From NCBI GenBank assembly GCA_035308565.1, contig DATGGK010000128.1:1-64000 (forward strand): DNA of 64,000 nt, read 5' to 3'. The number at the start of each line of letters is the position of its first letter. The stretch's first letter is position 1. The notes beneath the pieces were generated by a model. That model saw only the letters and a program-made list of their open reading frames with translations. It did not search any database and was not told where the DNA came from. Shown here one piece after another: positions 48,803 through 58,095 of the stretch. The translations under genes were made by a program, and so were the position numbers. This DNA comes from JANXLS01 sp035308565. GTDB taxonomy: Bacteria; Planctomycetota; SZUA-567; H5-PLA8.

Positions 48803-49572
48803 TCAGCGCGCACGCACACGAAAATGAATTGGTTTGCAAACAGAGGCCGCCACAGCCGCGAGAAAAAATGCTCCACCGGATAAATCCAGCGCTCGTAAAA
48901 TTGAAACGAGCCGCGTTCGGACATCTTCGTATTCTGCCGCGAGGCCGCGTCATGCTTTTTCACAAACGTCTGATACATCCACACGACTGGCGCGGGCACG
49001 AAATCGATCTTCTCAATCTTCAATCCGGCGTCCGCAAGAAACACGCGCGCGGTTTTCATCGTGTAAAAATGCAGATGCGTTTCATCCAGGATGCCGCCGC
49101 TCTTCGACATATTGAATCGGCCAAAAAAGAGCCCAAGCCGCGTATAAAAACAGGCAATGTTTGGCAGGGAGACATACACACGGCCTGCGTTTTTCAGTCG
49201 CGGAAGAAGCGCCGCAAGCGTTGCGCGCGGGTTGAGCAAATGTTCGAGCACGTCGGCGAAAATCAGCGCGTCGTACGCACCGCCAATCACGGAGACCGCG
49301 TTCGGATCGTTCAAATCCATCACGCGCACGGAGGCAATCCGCTCGCGTGCAATGCGCGCTTCGTCCTCCGAATGCGTGATGCCATCAACGGTGTTGCCGT
49401 TTCTTGCAAGCAATTCGCCAAGCGCGCCGGTGCCGCAGCCGACATCCAGAATTTTGCGGCCGGTCAGCGCTTTCAACGCCCGCCAAAGCGGGATGTTGAC
49501 GGATTCGTAGATCATCGGCGACGGCTTATACTCGATGCGCCGTGCTTTTCCAGCGTTGATCAGTTTCACCAA
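48799..49572 (-). CDS. class I SAM-dependent methyltransferase
   Basis: A 257-aa enzyme with motif I KILDVGCGTGALGELL, VMDLND, and ALIFADVLEHLLNPRATL, the Methyltransf_11/23 pattern. Its neighbours imply a role in surface glycan or lipid-linked glycan methylation, but the substrate is unknown. Only 44 nt separate its start from the divergent YfhO-like gene, so both promoters must be packed into that space or into the genes. Confidence 0.85.
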   Translation of the reverse strand: MVKLINAGKARRIEYKPSPMIYESVNIPLWRALKALTGRKILDVGCGTGALGELLARNGNTVDGITHSEDEARIARERIASVRVMDLNDPNAVSVIGGAYDALIFADVLEHLLNPRATLAALLPRLKNAGRVYVSLPNIACFYTRLGLFFGRFNMSKSGGILDETHLHFYTMKTARVFLADAGLKIEKIDFVPAPVVWMYQTFVKKHDAASRQNTKMSERGSFQFYERWIYPVEHFFSRLWRPLFANQFIFVCVRAE

Positions 49573-49616
49573 TACGCTACGATCATGGCTTCTCGCAGCG
49601 AATATGGATTGGATTC

Positions 49617-51899
49617 TTGGCGAACATTACAAATGCAACTGCCTCTGGCACGGCCGCGAATTCGAAACTCGATCGCTTATCGGGCCGTCATTTACCACTG
49701 TGGGCCAGAACTCTTTTATTATATTTATTTCCACCGATCTATTTGTACCTCACCGCGAATGTGATTTTCTCAGGAAGTTCGACGCCCATTTGGGATGCAG
49801 AGCAGCAGCAGGCGCCGTATTATTCACTCCTGGCGGATAGCGTTCGCGCGCATCAATTGATACTTTGGAATCCAATGAGCAACGGAGGCGCGCCGGATTA
49901 TGCGGTGCCGGATTTCTTTTTGCTTTCGCCGGTCACAGGCGCGGTTGCGTATATTTTCGGCGGTTCGCTGGCGAGCTTCAAATTGTATTGGTTTCTGGTC
50001 TGGGTTTTCGGCGCGTGGGGGATTGTCAACCTTGGCCGCCACCTAAAAGCGCCTGGATGGGGAATCTGTTGTGTCAACGCGGGATTCATGTTTTCCGGAG
50101 TGTACTGCGGGCAAGCCGAGAATATCAGCGGACTTTCGGCAATGTCCGTAATACCCTGGATTGTGTGGAGATTGGATGTTGCGCTCAAAACGGGACGCAT
50201 TCTTCCAGCATTCCAAGCCGCGCTGCTGTGGGGGCTTTCGGGACTTTGCTCATACATTGGATTGACCGCGCTGACGGGCTGTTACTGTGTACTTTGGATG
50301 GCTGGACGGCTGATGACCTGGAGCGAAAGCGGCGAAGTTCACGAGAGGACAAAGCGTTGGATGTTCGGTTTAGCTGTCACTTCTATTTTCGGATGTTTTG
50401 GCTTGCTGATCGTGTCACCGATCTTGGCGGGATTAGGGATCGAATTGGCCGGCTACTCAGATCGCGCGGGAGTCTTGTCCAGATCTGTTGCAATTGGCGA
50501 TAACGTGATCGATCCGCGAGCGCTCTTTTCATTTGCCAGTCCTTATGTATCTATTTTAAAAATGAATAACTACACAACGATATGGCCGAACACAGATACT
50601 TGTCTTATCAGCATTTACTCTGGTGCTGCCGCAACGGTGCTTGCATTCGCATCGTTGTTAGCGCGGAATTCTATTCGGTGGCGGCTGTGGCTCTTTGGGC
50701 TGGGGCTTCTCTGTTTGATGGCAGCGCTTGGGTATCATACGCCCGTCCGAGGCTTGCTCTATGATTGGTTTCCGCCCACGCGCTATTTCCGGCATCCGGC
50801 GATTTTTAGGTACTATTGGATATTTACTATTTCATACTTGGCCCTTTATGCCGCGCGCGACATTGAAACGGCTGCGCGTTCAGTTCGCGCCAGCAGATTT
50901 TTAGCAGCAATTGCAGTTTTCGCAGCAGTTATCGGAATAGCATGGACCCTGATCGCGTGTTCTTCAAATTACCTCACGTTGTCCGACGCGGCCCGCTTTC
51001 ATCTTTTTGCCATTTGGCTTCTGCTGGCGGCAGCATGTATAGCGCGAAGTTTTGCCCGCCGGCTTTCTCCAGCGGCAATTGTCGTTATCGCCTGCATCGA
51101 CGGCGCGCTTTCATTTCAAATGAATCGCGCAATCATGTGCAGCGAAGATCCCGGCACGCTTCAATTCTGGTCGGACACCGAGAAGCAGCACAATCCGTCG
51201 CTAAACTTTACGAAGACCGGATTCGACCGCGAATTGCAAGCAATGGCCAGGCCGCCGTACATGTACAATATGCTTCACAACTATAATCTAATTTTGAAGC
51301 GTTCGGCGTTGAAGAGCTATTCGCCGCTAAGCAATGAATACCATCGGAAGATTGCCGATACGCCTTTGCTGGCAAATGCGGCGATTGGGGAAAATAGGAT
51401 TTGGTTTGCGCGGGACGCGCCGGAGATAATACCTTCACCGGCAAACTTTGAGGCATATAAGGCACGAGCGCTTGCAATTAACGCGGCGCCAATTGTGCGG
51501 CATACTCGCGATTCGCTATTGCACCACGCGAATACTGAATCTGCTGAAAGCAATCTTGCGGAACTGAAGGCTCCGCTCGACATGCCGGCTCAAATCATTT
51601 CATATACTCCCAACGCGCTGAGTCTGCGCGTCACTGCGCCCGCAGAAGGTTGGCTGCTTGTTACCGAACGCTGGGCGCTCGGCTGGCACGCGAAAGTCAA
51701 TGGCGTGGAAACCGAGGTTGTTCCAGGCAATTTCATTTTTCGATGTATTAAAGTACCAGCCGGCGAGATTAGCGTTGATTTTTATTACCGGCCTATTGGA
51801 ATGCCGTGGCTTTTATACTTAAGCTATACAGTCATTCTTGCAGTCGCGTGCATTTCGCTGGCGAAATGGCTGGCGCGTTTCTTTCACGCCAGTTCCTGA
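49617..51899 (+). CDS. YfhO-like large membrane protein
   Basis: A 760-aa inner-membrane protein with about 12 TM helices and a C-terminal soluble domain (about 600-740, GWLLVTERWALGWHAKVNG, typical of YfhO: 'LLVLSDTYYPGWKAYVDG'). YfhO family proteins act in lipoteichoic acid and glycolipid glycosylation in Gram-positives; here a role in lipid-linked glycan transfer is inferred. No ATG is available; the likely start is TTG 49617. It meets the next gene tail to tail with a 16-nt overlap of stop regions. Confidence 0.75.
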   Translation: MANITNATASGTAANSKLDRLSGRHLPLWARTLLLYLFPPIYLYLTANVIFSGSSTPIWDAEQQQAPYYSLLADSVRAHQLILWNPMSNGGAPDYAVPDFFLLSPVTGAVAYIFGGSLASFKLYWFLVWVFGAWGIVNLGRHLKAPGWGICCVNAGFMFSGVYCGQAENISGLSAMSVIPWIVWRLDVALKTGRILPAFQAALLWGLSGLCSYIGLTALTGCYCVLWMAGRLMTWSESGEVHERTKRWMFGLAVTSIFGCFGLLIVSPILAGLGIELAGYSDRAGVLSRSVAIGDNVIDPRALFSFASPYVSILKMNNYTTIWPNTDTCLISIYSGAAATVLAFASLLARNSIRWRLWLFGLGLLCLMAALGYHTPVRGLLYDWFPPTRYFRHPAIFRYYWIFTISYLALYAARDIETAARSVRASRFLAAIAVFAAVIGIAWTLIACSSNYLTLSDAARFHLFAIWLLLAAACIARSFARRLSPAAIVVIACIDGALSFQMNRAIMCSEDPGTLQFWSDTEKQHNPSLNFTKTGFDRELQAMARPPYMYNMLHNYNLILKRSALKSYSPLSNEYHRKIADTPLLANAAIGENRIWFARDAPEIIPSPANFEAYKARALAINAAPIVRHTRDSLLHHANTESAESNLAELKAPLDMPAQIISYTPNALSLRVTAPAEGWLLVTERWALGWHAKVNGVETEVVPGNFIFRCIKVPAGEISVDFYYRPIGMPWLLYLSYTVILAVACISLAKWLARFFHASS

Positions 51900-52993
51900 A
51901 CCATGCCGAGATACTTCGCCACGTCGTCGCGGCTCAACAGGCCCGCGATGCGATCGGCTGTAATTACCAGCATCTCGTCCACGTTTTCGCGTTCCATGCG
52001 CTGAAGCGCGGACCACAGTCCGGCTTCCGGACTGATGCGCCGGATTTTATCGAGCGGCACCATCGCGTCGCGAACCGTCTTCGCCGCCCATTGCTCGCGC
52101 GGGACATCTTTTACTTCGTGAAGGGTGACCGCACCGATGGTCTCATCGCCGTCGCGCACCAGGAAAGTGCGATGGCCGTGCACAAGAATGTGATCATCGA
52201 CCAATTGCTGAAGCGTTAAGTTCGCCGGAACCTCATCGCAATGATTCATCGCGTTGGAAACCTTGTGGCCCGCAAGCAGCCCTCGAAACTCAGCCCGATG
52301 CACTTCCGCGGTTGCGGCGTTGTCGAGGAACCAGCCGATAAAGGCGATCCACAATCCGCCGAGATTGCCGGTCATGACGCTCAAGACGCCGAGGAAGATG
52401 AATAGGTAGCCAAAGCCGCGGCCAATATTTCCGGCGATGATCGTGGCGCGGCGCATGTCTTTTATTGCTCCCCAGATCAGCGCGCGCAAAACGCGCCCGC
52501 CGTCCAGCGGGTATCCGGGGATCATGTTGAAGACGACGAGCATAAAATTGATGAACGAAAGATATTTTGCCGGCCCAAATACTTCGGGAATATTTGGCGC
52601 GACGATCGTGATCGCAAAGAAGACCACGCTCAGCGCAATGCTGACCAGCGGGCCGGCCACGGCGATCGCGAATTCAGCCAGCGCGCTCGGCGGTTCGGCG
52701 CCAAGCTGCGCGACACCGCCGAACAGGAATAACGTGATGCTGCGCACGGGCACGTTGAAAGCTTTGGCGACCACCGCGTGGCCGAGTTCGTGCAGCAGCA
52801 CGCTGGCAAAAAAGAGCAGCGCCGTTGCCGCGCCCATCAGCCAGTATTGCTGCGGTTGCCAGCCCTTAAACTCCGCGGGATAGTAAGTGGCCGCCAGCAT
52901 CCACGTGAGGAGGGCGAAAATGAGAAACCAGGAATAATCCAAGCCGATGGATATTCCCAGTATTCTGCCGAGAGAAATGTTTTTGCGCATCAT
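51884..52993 (-). CDS. site-2 protease family (M50) with CBS domains
   Basis: A 369-aa intramembrane zinc protease. HELGH (residues 68-72) and NMIPGYPLDGG (156-166) are the two metal-site motifs in a six-TM core; the C-terminal 120 residues are a pair of CBS domains (VHGHRTFLVRDGDETIGAVTL, DEMLVITADRIAGLLS). This is the group-3 S2P architecture, in which the CBS module may sense ligands and gate cleavage of membrane-bound regulators. Two in-frame ATGs at 52993 and 52990 are both plausible. Confidence 0.92.
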   Translation of the reverse strand: MMRKNISLGRILGISIGLDYSWFLIFALLTWMLAATYYPAEFKGWQPQQYWLMGAATALLFFASVLLHELGHAVVAKAFNVPVRSITLFLFGGVAQLGAEPPSALAEFAIAVAGPLVSIALSVVFFAITIVAPNIPEVFGPAKYLSFINFMLVVFNMIPGYPLDGGRVLRALIWGAIKDMRRATIIAGNIGRGFGYLFIFLGVLSVMTGNLGGLWIAFIGWFLDNAATAEVHRAEFRGLLAGHKVSNAMNHCDEVPANLTLQQLVDDHILVHGHRTFLVRDGDETIGAVTLHEVKDVPREQWAAKTVRDAMVPLDKIRRISPEAGLWSALQRMERENVDEMLVITADRIAGLLSRDDVAKYLGMVQELA

Positions 52994-53024
52994 GGCCGAG
53001 TTCTCGTTATTGCGACAAAGCACT

Positions 53025-53210
53025 TTAGCGTTGCGGCGGTTTGATGGTTTTGCCCGGCACCGCGAAAGTGCTTGCTTCGTCGCGAACATCTCCCTCCAAA
53101 GAATCTTCTATTTCCTGCTGTTTCTTTGCGTTGCGTAGATGATGTTGATGCGATATGGGCCGCTCGCTTTTGTGCGGCCGTTCCGAATTTGCTCTCTGTT
53201 TGGCTGGCAT
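53025..53210 (-). CDS. small hypothetical protein, 61 aa
   Basis: A basic, polar protein (MPAKQRANSERPHKS ... EIEDSLEGDVRDEAS) with no membrane segment and no recognised domain. It has a good GGGAGGTG site 5 nt upstream of ATG 53210, which supports translation. It lies upstream of the M50 protease gene on the same strand and is divergent from moaB. Confidence 0.5.
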   Translation of the reverse strand: MPAKQRANSERPHKSERPISHQHHLRNAKKQQEIEDSLEGDVRDEASTFAVPGKTIKPPQR

Positions 53211-53324
53211 TTTGACACCTCCCGGCGGATAGAGCCTTGCACTCGTAATCATCTCGCAATGCCTGTACCAAAGCTCATGCGATTGGCACTTTCAGTTCGT
53301 CCGATTGGCGTTAAAAATAAACGC

Positions 53325-53900
53325 ATGGATTTGCCATGCAACGCCCCCGATTCCGCCGCGCAACACCGCCAAGCCGCGCCGAAAAAATTGCGCGCCGCGG
53401 TCATGACATTGTCCACCACGCGCAGCAAAGAAAACGATCTCGGCGGAAAATATATTTGCGACGCGCTGGCGGAAGCCGGCCACGAGATCGTCTGGTACGA
53501 AGTGGTGAAGGACGATGCGCCGTCGATCGCGTCGATGCTGTGCGCGCTGCGAGAACATCACGAATTGGACATCGTCGTTTGCACGGGCGGCACCGGCATC
53601 AGTCCGATGGATCTGACGATCGACACCGCGCGCCCATTGTTCGACCGCGAATTGACGGCGTTCGGCGTAATGTTCACAGTGTTGAGCCACGCTGAAGTGG
53701 GCATGGCCTGTCTGCTTTCACGTGCCACCGCCGGAGTCATGAAAGACAAAGTGGTCTTCTGCCTGCCGGGCAGTCCGAAGGCGTGCAAGCTGGCGATGGA
53801 GAAAATCATCCTTCCCGAAGCGGGGCATATTGTGAAGCACGCGCGGGAGAAGGGCAGGGGTCAGGAGGCAGGAGTCAGGAGACAGGAGAACAACGGCTAA
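53325..53900 (+). CDS. moaB: MoaB/MogA-type molybdopterin adenylyltransferase
   Basis: A 191-aa protein with the MoaB fold: AVMTLSTTRSKENDLGGKYI, LDIVVCTGGTGISPMDLT (the MPT-binding loop) and SRATAG...FCLPGSPKACKLAM. It acts in molybdenum cofactor synthesis by activating molybdopterin with ATP. The start is uncertain (ATG 53325 chosen; ATG 53277 and 53259 are possible). The last 15 codons are a heptamer repeat array (GTCAGGA family), so the stop has been lost and read through a repeat normally found in spacers. Confidence 0.88.
   Translation: MDLPCNAPDSAAQHRQAAPKKLRAAVMTLSTTRSKENDLGGKYICDALAEAGHEIVWYEVVKDDAPSIASMLCALREHHELDIVVCTGGTGISPMDLTIDTARPLFDRELTAFGVMFTVLSHAEVGMACLLSRATAGVMKDKVVFCLPGSPKACKLAMEKIILPEAGHIVKHAREKGRGQEAGVRRQENNG
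53853..53893. repeat. heptamer array (GTCAGGA family) inside moaB 3' end
   Basis: GGCAGGG-GTCAGGA-GGCAGGA-GTCAGGA-GACAGGA, exact 7-nt period, coding for the last residues of the MoaB-like protein. Confidence 0.88.
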
Positions 53901-53983
53901 ACCACTGCGCGGTTTTTCTACTTCCTCGTTTGCAAATCAGTTGGTGGCGCAATTTGAATGCATCATTTTACGGACTTTGAAAT

Positions 53984-55156
53984 ATGACCGATCAAGAATA
54001 CGAATCGCTGAATCTTCTTTTTGCGCAGGATGTCAACACGGCGCTTGACGCGCTGATTGCCAAACTGGCGGAAGGTCCGGAGCATCATGCGCTGTTTCGC
54101 GCGAAGCTGTTAAAAAAGCGCGTCGAATTGGGTTTGCCGCTCATTAATCCCGGCGAGTTGAAAGGCGCGCCGCCGGATGCGCGCGAGACGTATGAAAATT
54201 ACGTCGAAACGGTCTGCCGCGAGATTGGGGCGAAATACCTCGCTGAAAACAACATCGCTCAAGCGTGGCGCTATTTCCGGACGATCGGCGACAACGCGCT
54301 GGTCCGCGAAGCCATCGAAAAAATCGATCCGAAAAATGCGAGCGACGAGATTCTGGAAATCGCGATCGGCCAGGGCGTGCATCCGCTGCGCGGATTTGAA
54401 ATCACGCTGGAGCGCGACGGATTGTGCCGCGCGATTTCGACATACGACACGGAATTTTCGTCCGATTTAAGCGACAAGCGCGCCGGCGCGGCGATGCTGG
54501 TGCGCGCGATTTACAAGGATTTGGTGCTAAACGCGCGCAAACAAATCTTCGAGCGCTTCAACGAATACCCGCCCGAAACGGATTTGATCGACTTGGTGCG
54601 CCACCGGCCGTGGATGTTCGAGAACGCGAATTATCATTCGGACCCGTCGCATTTGATTTCGGTCTGCCGCATCGGCGTGATCGTGGACACGCAGCCGGAG
54701 CAGATCATGGCGCTGAGTTTTAGCGAATACGGCAAGCTGCTCGACAAGCGCCATCAATACGAGGGCCGCGCGCCGTTTGAAGGCGGGTACAGCGATTACG
54801 CGCGCTATTACCGCGCGGTGCTCGGGCAGAACGCCGAGGAGACGATCGCATTTTTCGAAGACAAGCTGAACACGTACGACTTGCACAGCATGGAGAGCTT
54901 TCCGCTGGAAGCGATCCTGCTGCTGTACTGGCAATGCGGCAAAAAAACGGAGGCGCTGAATTTCTGGCGCGAGCGTTTTCAATACACCGCGCCGGAACAG
55001 CGAGGAACGATCACGCCATCGTACTACGAACTGTGCATGTTCGCCGGCGATTATCAGCGGCTGGAGGAATCCGCGAAAAACCAGGGCGATTCATCGGCGT
55101 GGGCGGCGGCGAAGATATTTGCAGCGCGCCAGAAGCCCGAGGCGGGGAAATCATAA
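53984..55156 (+). CDS. conserved hypothetical helical protein
   Basis: A 390-aa soluble protein with no signal peptide, no TM helix and no motif I recognise. It is rich in helices with many Glu, Arg and Tyr and contains a region like a short TPR (ALVREAIEKIDPKNASDEI). Notable blocks are DYARYYRAVLGQNAEETIAF and LLLYWQCGKKTEALNFWRER. It stands between moaB and a HEAT-repeat gene. Its function is unknown. Confidence 0.6.
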   Translation: MTDQEYESLNLLFAQDVNTALDALIAKLAEGPEHHALFRAKLLKKRVELGLPLINPGELKGAPPDARETYENYVETVCREIGAKYLAENNIAQAWRYFRTIGDNALVREAIEKIDPKNASDEILEIAIGQGVHPLRGFEITLERDGLCRAISTYDTEFSSDLSDKRAGAAMLVRAIYKDLVLNARKQIFERFNEYPPETDLIDLVRHRPWMFENANYHSDPSHLISVCRIGVIVDTQPEQIMALSFSEYGKLLDKRHQYEGRAPFEGGYSDYARYYRAVLGQNAEETIAFFEDKLNTYDLHSMESFPLEAILLLYWQCGKKTEALNFWRERFQYTAPEQRGTITPSYYELCMFAGDYQRLEESAKNQGDSSAWAAAKIFAARQKPEAGKS

Positions 55157-55367
55157 TGGGCTTTCAAGACCGCGAATATATGAAGGGGGGCGAAATGTCC
55201 TCCGGGCGCTCACGGCGCTGGTCTGGTAAATTCGATCAATGAAACGGCAGTTCTCCAATGCCGCCGCGCATCGGTCGCGGCCTGTTCCCAAGATTTTTCT
55301 GGACCTTTTTCATCGTTTCGTGTCTATTGTGGGGCGTTCGCTCCAATTTTCTGGAATGCGAGGACGT

Positions 55368-56921
55368 ATGCGCCGCGTGTTTGGCGACTTGTTTCTTGTT
55401 GCATTATTAACGAGCGTGGCGGGCTCGCTTTGGGCCGAGCAACCGCCGCCGCCGCCGGTTACGCCGCCCGCCACTCCCAGGCCGCAGACAGGAATGTCTG
55501 CGCCACCCCGCCGCGTCACGCAGGAACAATTGGACGCGGCGGACGCGCAGTTCACCGGATCGGCAAACTACGACGAAGTCGCGCATGAGTTGCTAGAGCA
55601 GTTTCTGAATTTCAAAATCACCAACCAGAAAGCAGAAGTGCACGCGTCGAAGCTGAGCTACAAGGAAGCGCGCGAGGCTCGGGCGAAAGAAGCGAAGGAA
55701 GCCAAAGAGGCGAAGGCGGCGGCGAAAAATGCGCCCGCGAAACCGGATGAGTACAGCATCGCGGACATGGATGCCTACACGGTCAACGCGCAGGATTGCG
55801 CGCGAAAACTGGTCTCGTTGGGGAAGCGCGCGGTGCCGGAGACGGCGGAATTGTTCCGGGCCAGTTACGCAAAACCAGAGAAAGCGGCCGATGCGCTGCA
55901 GACGGCTCAGGTGACCTATTATACCGCGTGGGTGCTGTCGCACATTCGGCTGGCGGAGGCGGCCAAGCCGTTGATTCCGCTGCTGACGAACACCGCGGCG
56001 CGCTCGGATTTGCGCGTGATTGCGGTCGATGCGGCGGGCTGGGAGAAACTCGACGAAGGCGTGGCGCTGCTGCAGAAAATTGCGGTGATCGATCCAGACA
56101 CGGAAGTGCGCAAGCGCGCGGTGGGGCAGTTGTCGATGATTCCGGAGCATTGGGTGCAGAGCGAGCCGGTCTTCGTCAGGCTGCTGGACGATCCGAACGA
56201 AGACATTCGCACGCAAGCGGTGAAGGCGTGCCATTACGCGCACATTTTTTTGAGCGCGAATCCGAAGCTGGTTCAGTTGATCGAAAAGGACGAGTCGCCG
56301 GTGGTGCGTCAATATGCGCTGCTGACGCTGGCGCGGTTGAAAGTGCGCGAAGCTCAGCCGGCGCTGATTCGGATGCTGGCGAAGATCGATTTGGACGAGA
56401 AGATCAGGAAGCAGGCGCTCGCCACGCTGGTGTCGATCAGCGGCGTGCCGTTCCGCGATGTTGACGGGGCGCTGAGTTGGTGGGCGAAGCAGGGAAAGGA
56501 AGAGTTCGAGGCCATTGAGAAGCGCTCCGGCGCGGAGGCGGCGGAGTCAAACGATGCGGAATTGCTGCCGATGAAGCCGCTTCCGAAATTCAAAGCTGCG
56601 CCGGCGGAGATCGCGGATGTGGTGCCGTTGAGCGACACGAAGTCAAAGGCGGCGGAGTTGTTGCCGGAGGATGTGCCCGCAGTAGCGCCCACGCCGTTCA
56701 ATTCGGCGAAAATGCCGGAGCTAACCAAAGACGCGCCGGCGGTGCCGCGCAAGGTGGACGGCTCGGAGAGCCGTCCGACGGTGAAGGCGGAGAATGCGAA
56801 GGCGAGCGTGGTCGAGCCGCTGCCTGGAACGCGTTTCGACGATGCGCCGCCGGAGAATTTGGATCCCAACGAATCGACTGGATCGCAGCGGCGCAAAAAG
56901 CGGCTCGCGGAACAGCCATGA
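55368..56921 (+). CDS. secreted HEAT-repeat protein
   Basis: A 517-aa exported protein. Signal peptide (residues 1-22, ending LWAEQ), a Pro-rich stretch, an Ala/Lys/Glu helix (REARAKEAKEAKEAKAAAK, about residue 100), then HEAT/PBS-lyase repeats (about 170-370: VIAVDAAGWEKLDEGVALL, PNEDIRTQAVKAC, RQYALLTLARLK, IRKQALATL). It ends with a disordered Pro/Ala region. It may be a periplasmic scaffold. Two palindromes are embedded: AGACAGGAATGTCT (55486-55499) and the 19-bp element at 56757-56775. The start lies after an AGGA and before the signal peptide. It overlaps the following gene by ATGA. Confidence 0.75.
   Translation: MRRVFGDLFLVALLTSVAGSLWAEQPPPPPVTPPATPRPQTGMSAPPRRVTQEQLDAADAQFTGSANYDEVAHELLEQFLNFKITNQKAEVHASKLSYKEAREARAKEAKEAKEAKAAAKNAPAKPDEYSIADMDAYTVNAQDCARKLVSLGKRAVPETAELFRASYAKPEKAADALQTAQVTYYTAWVLSHIRLAEAAKPLIPLLTNTAARSDLRVIAVDAAGWEKLDEGVALLQKIAVIDPDTEVRKRAVGQLSMIPEHWVQSEPVFVRLLDDPNEDIRTQAVKACHYAHIFLSANPKLVQLIEKDESPVVRQYALLTLARLKVREAQPALIRMLAKIDLDEKIRKQALATLVSISGVPFRDVDGALSWWAKQGKEEFEAIEKRSGAEAAESNDAELLPMKPLPKFKAAPAEIADVVPLSDTKSKAAELLPEDVPAVAPTPFNSAKMPELTKDAPAVPRKVDGSESRPTVKAENAKASVVEPLPGTRFDDAPPENLDPNESTGSQRRKKRLAEQP
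55486..55499. repeat. AGACAGGAATGTCT palindrome in coding sequence
   Basis: A 14-bp palindrome related to the paired units at 23586-23625. Confidence 0.7.
56757..56775. repeat. 19-bp palindrome in coding sequence
   Basis: GACGGCTCGGAGAGCCGTC, the exact reverse complement of 34335-34353 in ybeY; read in frame as part of DGSESRP. Confidence 0.9.
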
Positions 56922-58057
56922 GCGCGCAGCATTCGTTTCCTGAAAAAAAAATCGGCGTGAACGCGAACGGCGGCGATGGCGTCGTGGACGCGCACGTTGT
57001 CGATGGCGCGGGAGCCACGCTTGCAAGTGCGAGCACAGGTGGCGGGATTGAAGGCGTTCCTTCAGGGAGGAATACGAATCACGGCGGCAGGAGTGCCGCC
57101 GCTCCTACGGCGGGCGAATTCGCGGGGCGCGTTGCGTTGTCGGCGGGGTTGATTGCGCTGGTGTTTGCGGTGTGGATGGTGAATTTGCAGGCGGCGGCGG
57201 GATGGACGGGGTTGTATGCGCGGATGGCGCCGCGTTTGAGCGTCTTCGGGATGGGGTTGTTCACGGCGCTGGCCATACAAGGATGCCGCGTGAAAGCGCG
57301 GACGCTTTTGGTGTGCGCGGGTTTGGCGCTGGCGGGGATGTTCGCGCTGCAAGGGTGGGCGAATCTGTTTGAAGTCGTGAAACCATCGGCGGAGACGCTT
57401 GCGATGTCCGGCGGAAAGCCGCGCGATTGGGCGAGCGCGGGCGGGAATGTGTACCTTCACGCGCGGCCGGACATGCTCGGGCCGGGGCCGGCGCTGCTGT
57501 TGATGCGCCTGGAATGCGCGCTGTTCGCGGCCGTTTTTTTGGGGACGTGGATCGGGCAAGGCGCGTGGCGCGCGTGGCATTTCGTGACGCTGCTGATGTT
57601 CGCGGGCGTCTTCGACGCGTGGCTCAATTGGCAGCACATTCCGGAGAGCGTGGACGCGGCCTCACCGCTGGCGGTGCTGCGCATGCCGTTCGTTCCGGCG
57701 CTGGGGCGGATGACGCTGGCGCCGGCGTTCACAGATATTATGTTTATCAGCGCCGCGTTTGAAGCCTCGCGCGTGTTCCGCATGCATGTGTTCTGGCTGG
57801 CGCTCGGCGCACTCACAGGCTATTGCAGCGGCGGATTTTTTGGGCCGGCGCCATTTTTGTCGATGCCGCTGGTGGCGATTGGGATGATCGTCGCCGCGTG
57901 GCCGGACATGAAACTCGACGAGAATTCAGTGGGCAAAGCGTTCTTGGCGCTGGCGCTGATGATTCTGATGCTGGCGGGCGTGAGGCTGCTGCGGATTGAA
58001 TTGAATGCGCCGCGCGAACAGAATGCGGCGCCGCCGGAGTTGAGGAATGCGGCGTAG
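56918..58057 (+). CDS. integral membrane protein, unknown function
   Basis: A 379-aa protein. A 65-residue soluble Gly/Ala-rich N-terminus is followed by eight to nine TM helices (VALSAGLIALVFAVWMV, LSVFGMGLFTALAIQGC, LLVCAGLALAGMFALQG, then further segments to residue 365). No catalytic motif is seen. The N-terminal GGRSAAAPT peptide is coded by a palindromic repeat (57083-57106) identical to one arm of the element at 13613-13684. It is translationally coupled to the secreted HEAT-repeat gene by the ATGA overlap. Confidence 0.65.
   Translation: MSAQHSFPEKKIGVNANGGDGVVDAHVVDGAGATLASASTGGGIEGVPSGRNTNHGGRSAAAPTAGEFAGRVALSAGLIALVFAVWMVNLQAAAGWTGLYARMAPRLSVFGMGLFTALAIQGCRVKARTLLVCAGLALAGMFALQGWANLFEVVKPSAETLAMSGGKPRDWASAGGNVYLHARPDMLGPGPALLLMRLECALFAAVFLGTWIGQGAWRAWHFVTLLMFAGVFDAWLNWQHIPESVDAASPLAVLRMPFVPALGRMTLAPAFTDIMFISAAFEASRVFRMHVFWLALGALTGYCSGGFFGPAPFLSMPLVAIGMIVAAWPDMKLDENSVGKAFLALALMILMLAGVRLLRIELNAPREQNAAPPELRNAA
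57083..57106. repeat. 24-bp palindromic repeat in coding sequence
   Basis: 24 of 24 bases match 13661-13684. It carries the inner palindrome GGCGGCA-GGAG-TGCCGCC. Confidence 0.9.
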
Positions 58058-58092
58058 TCAGGGATCAGGGGTCAGGAGTCAGGGGGCCAGGG
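58058..58092. repeat. heptamer array (TCAGGGG family)
   Basis: TCAGGGA-TCAGGGG-TCAGGAG-TCAGGGG-GCCAGGG, exact 7-nt period, filling the 38-nt gap between two convergent genes. Confidence 0.9.
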
Positions 58093-58095
58093 ACT

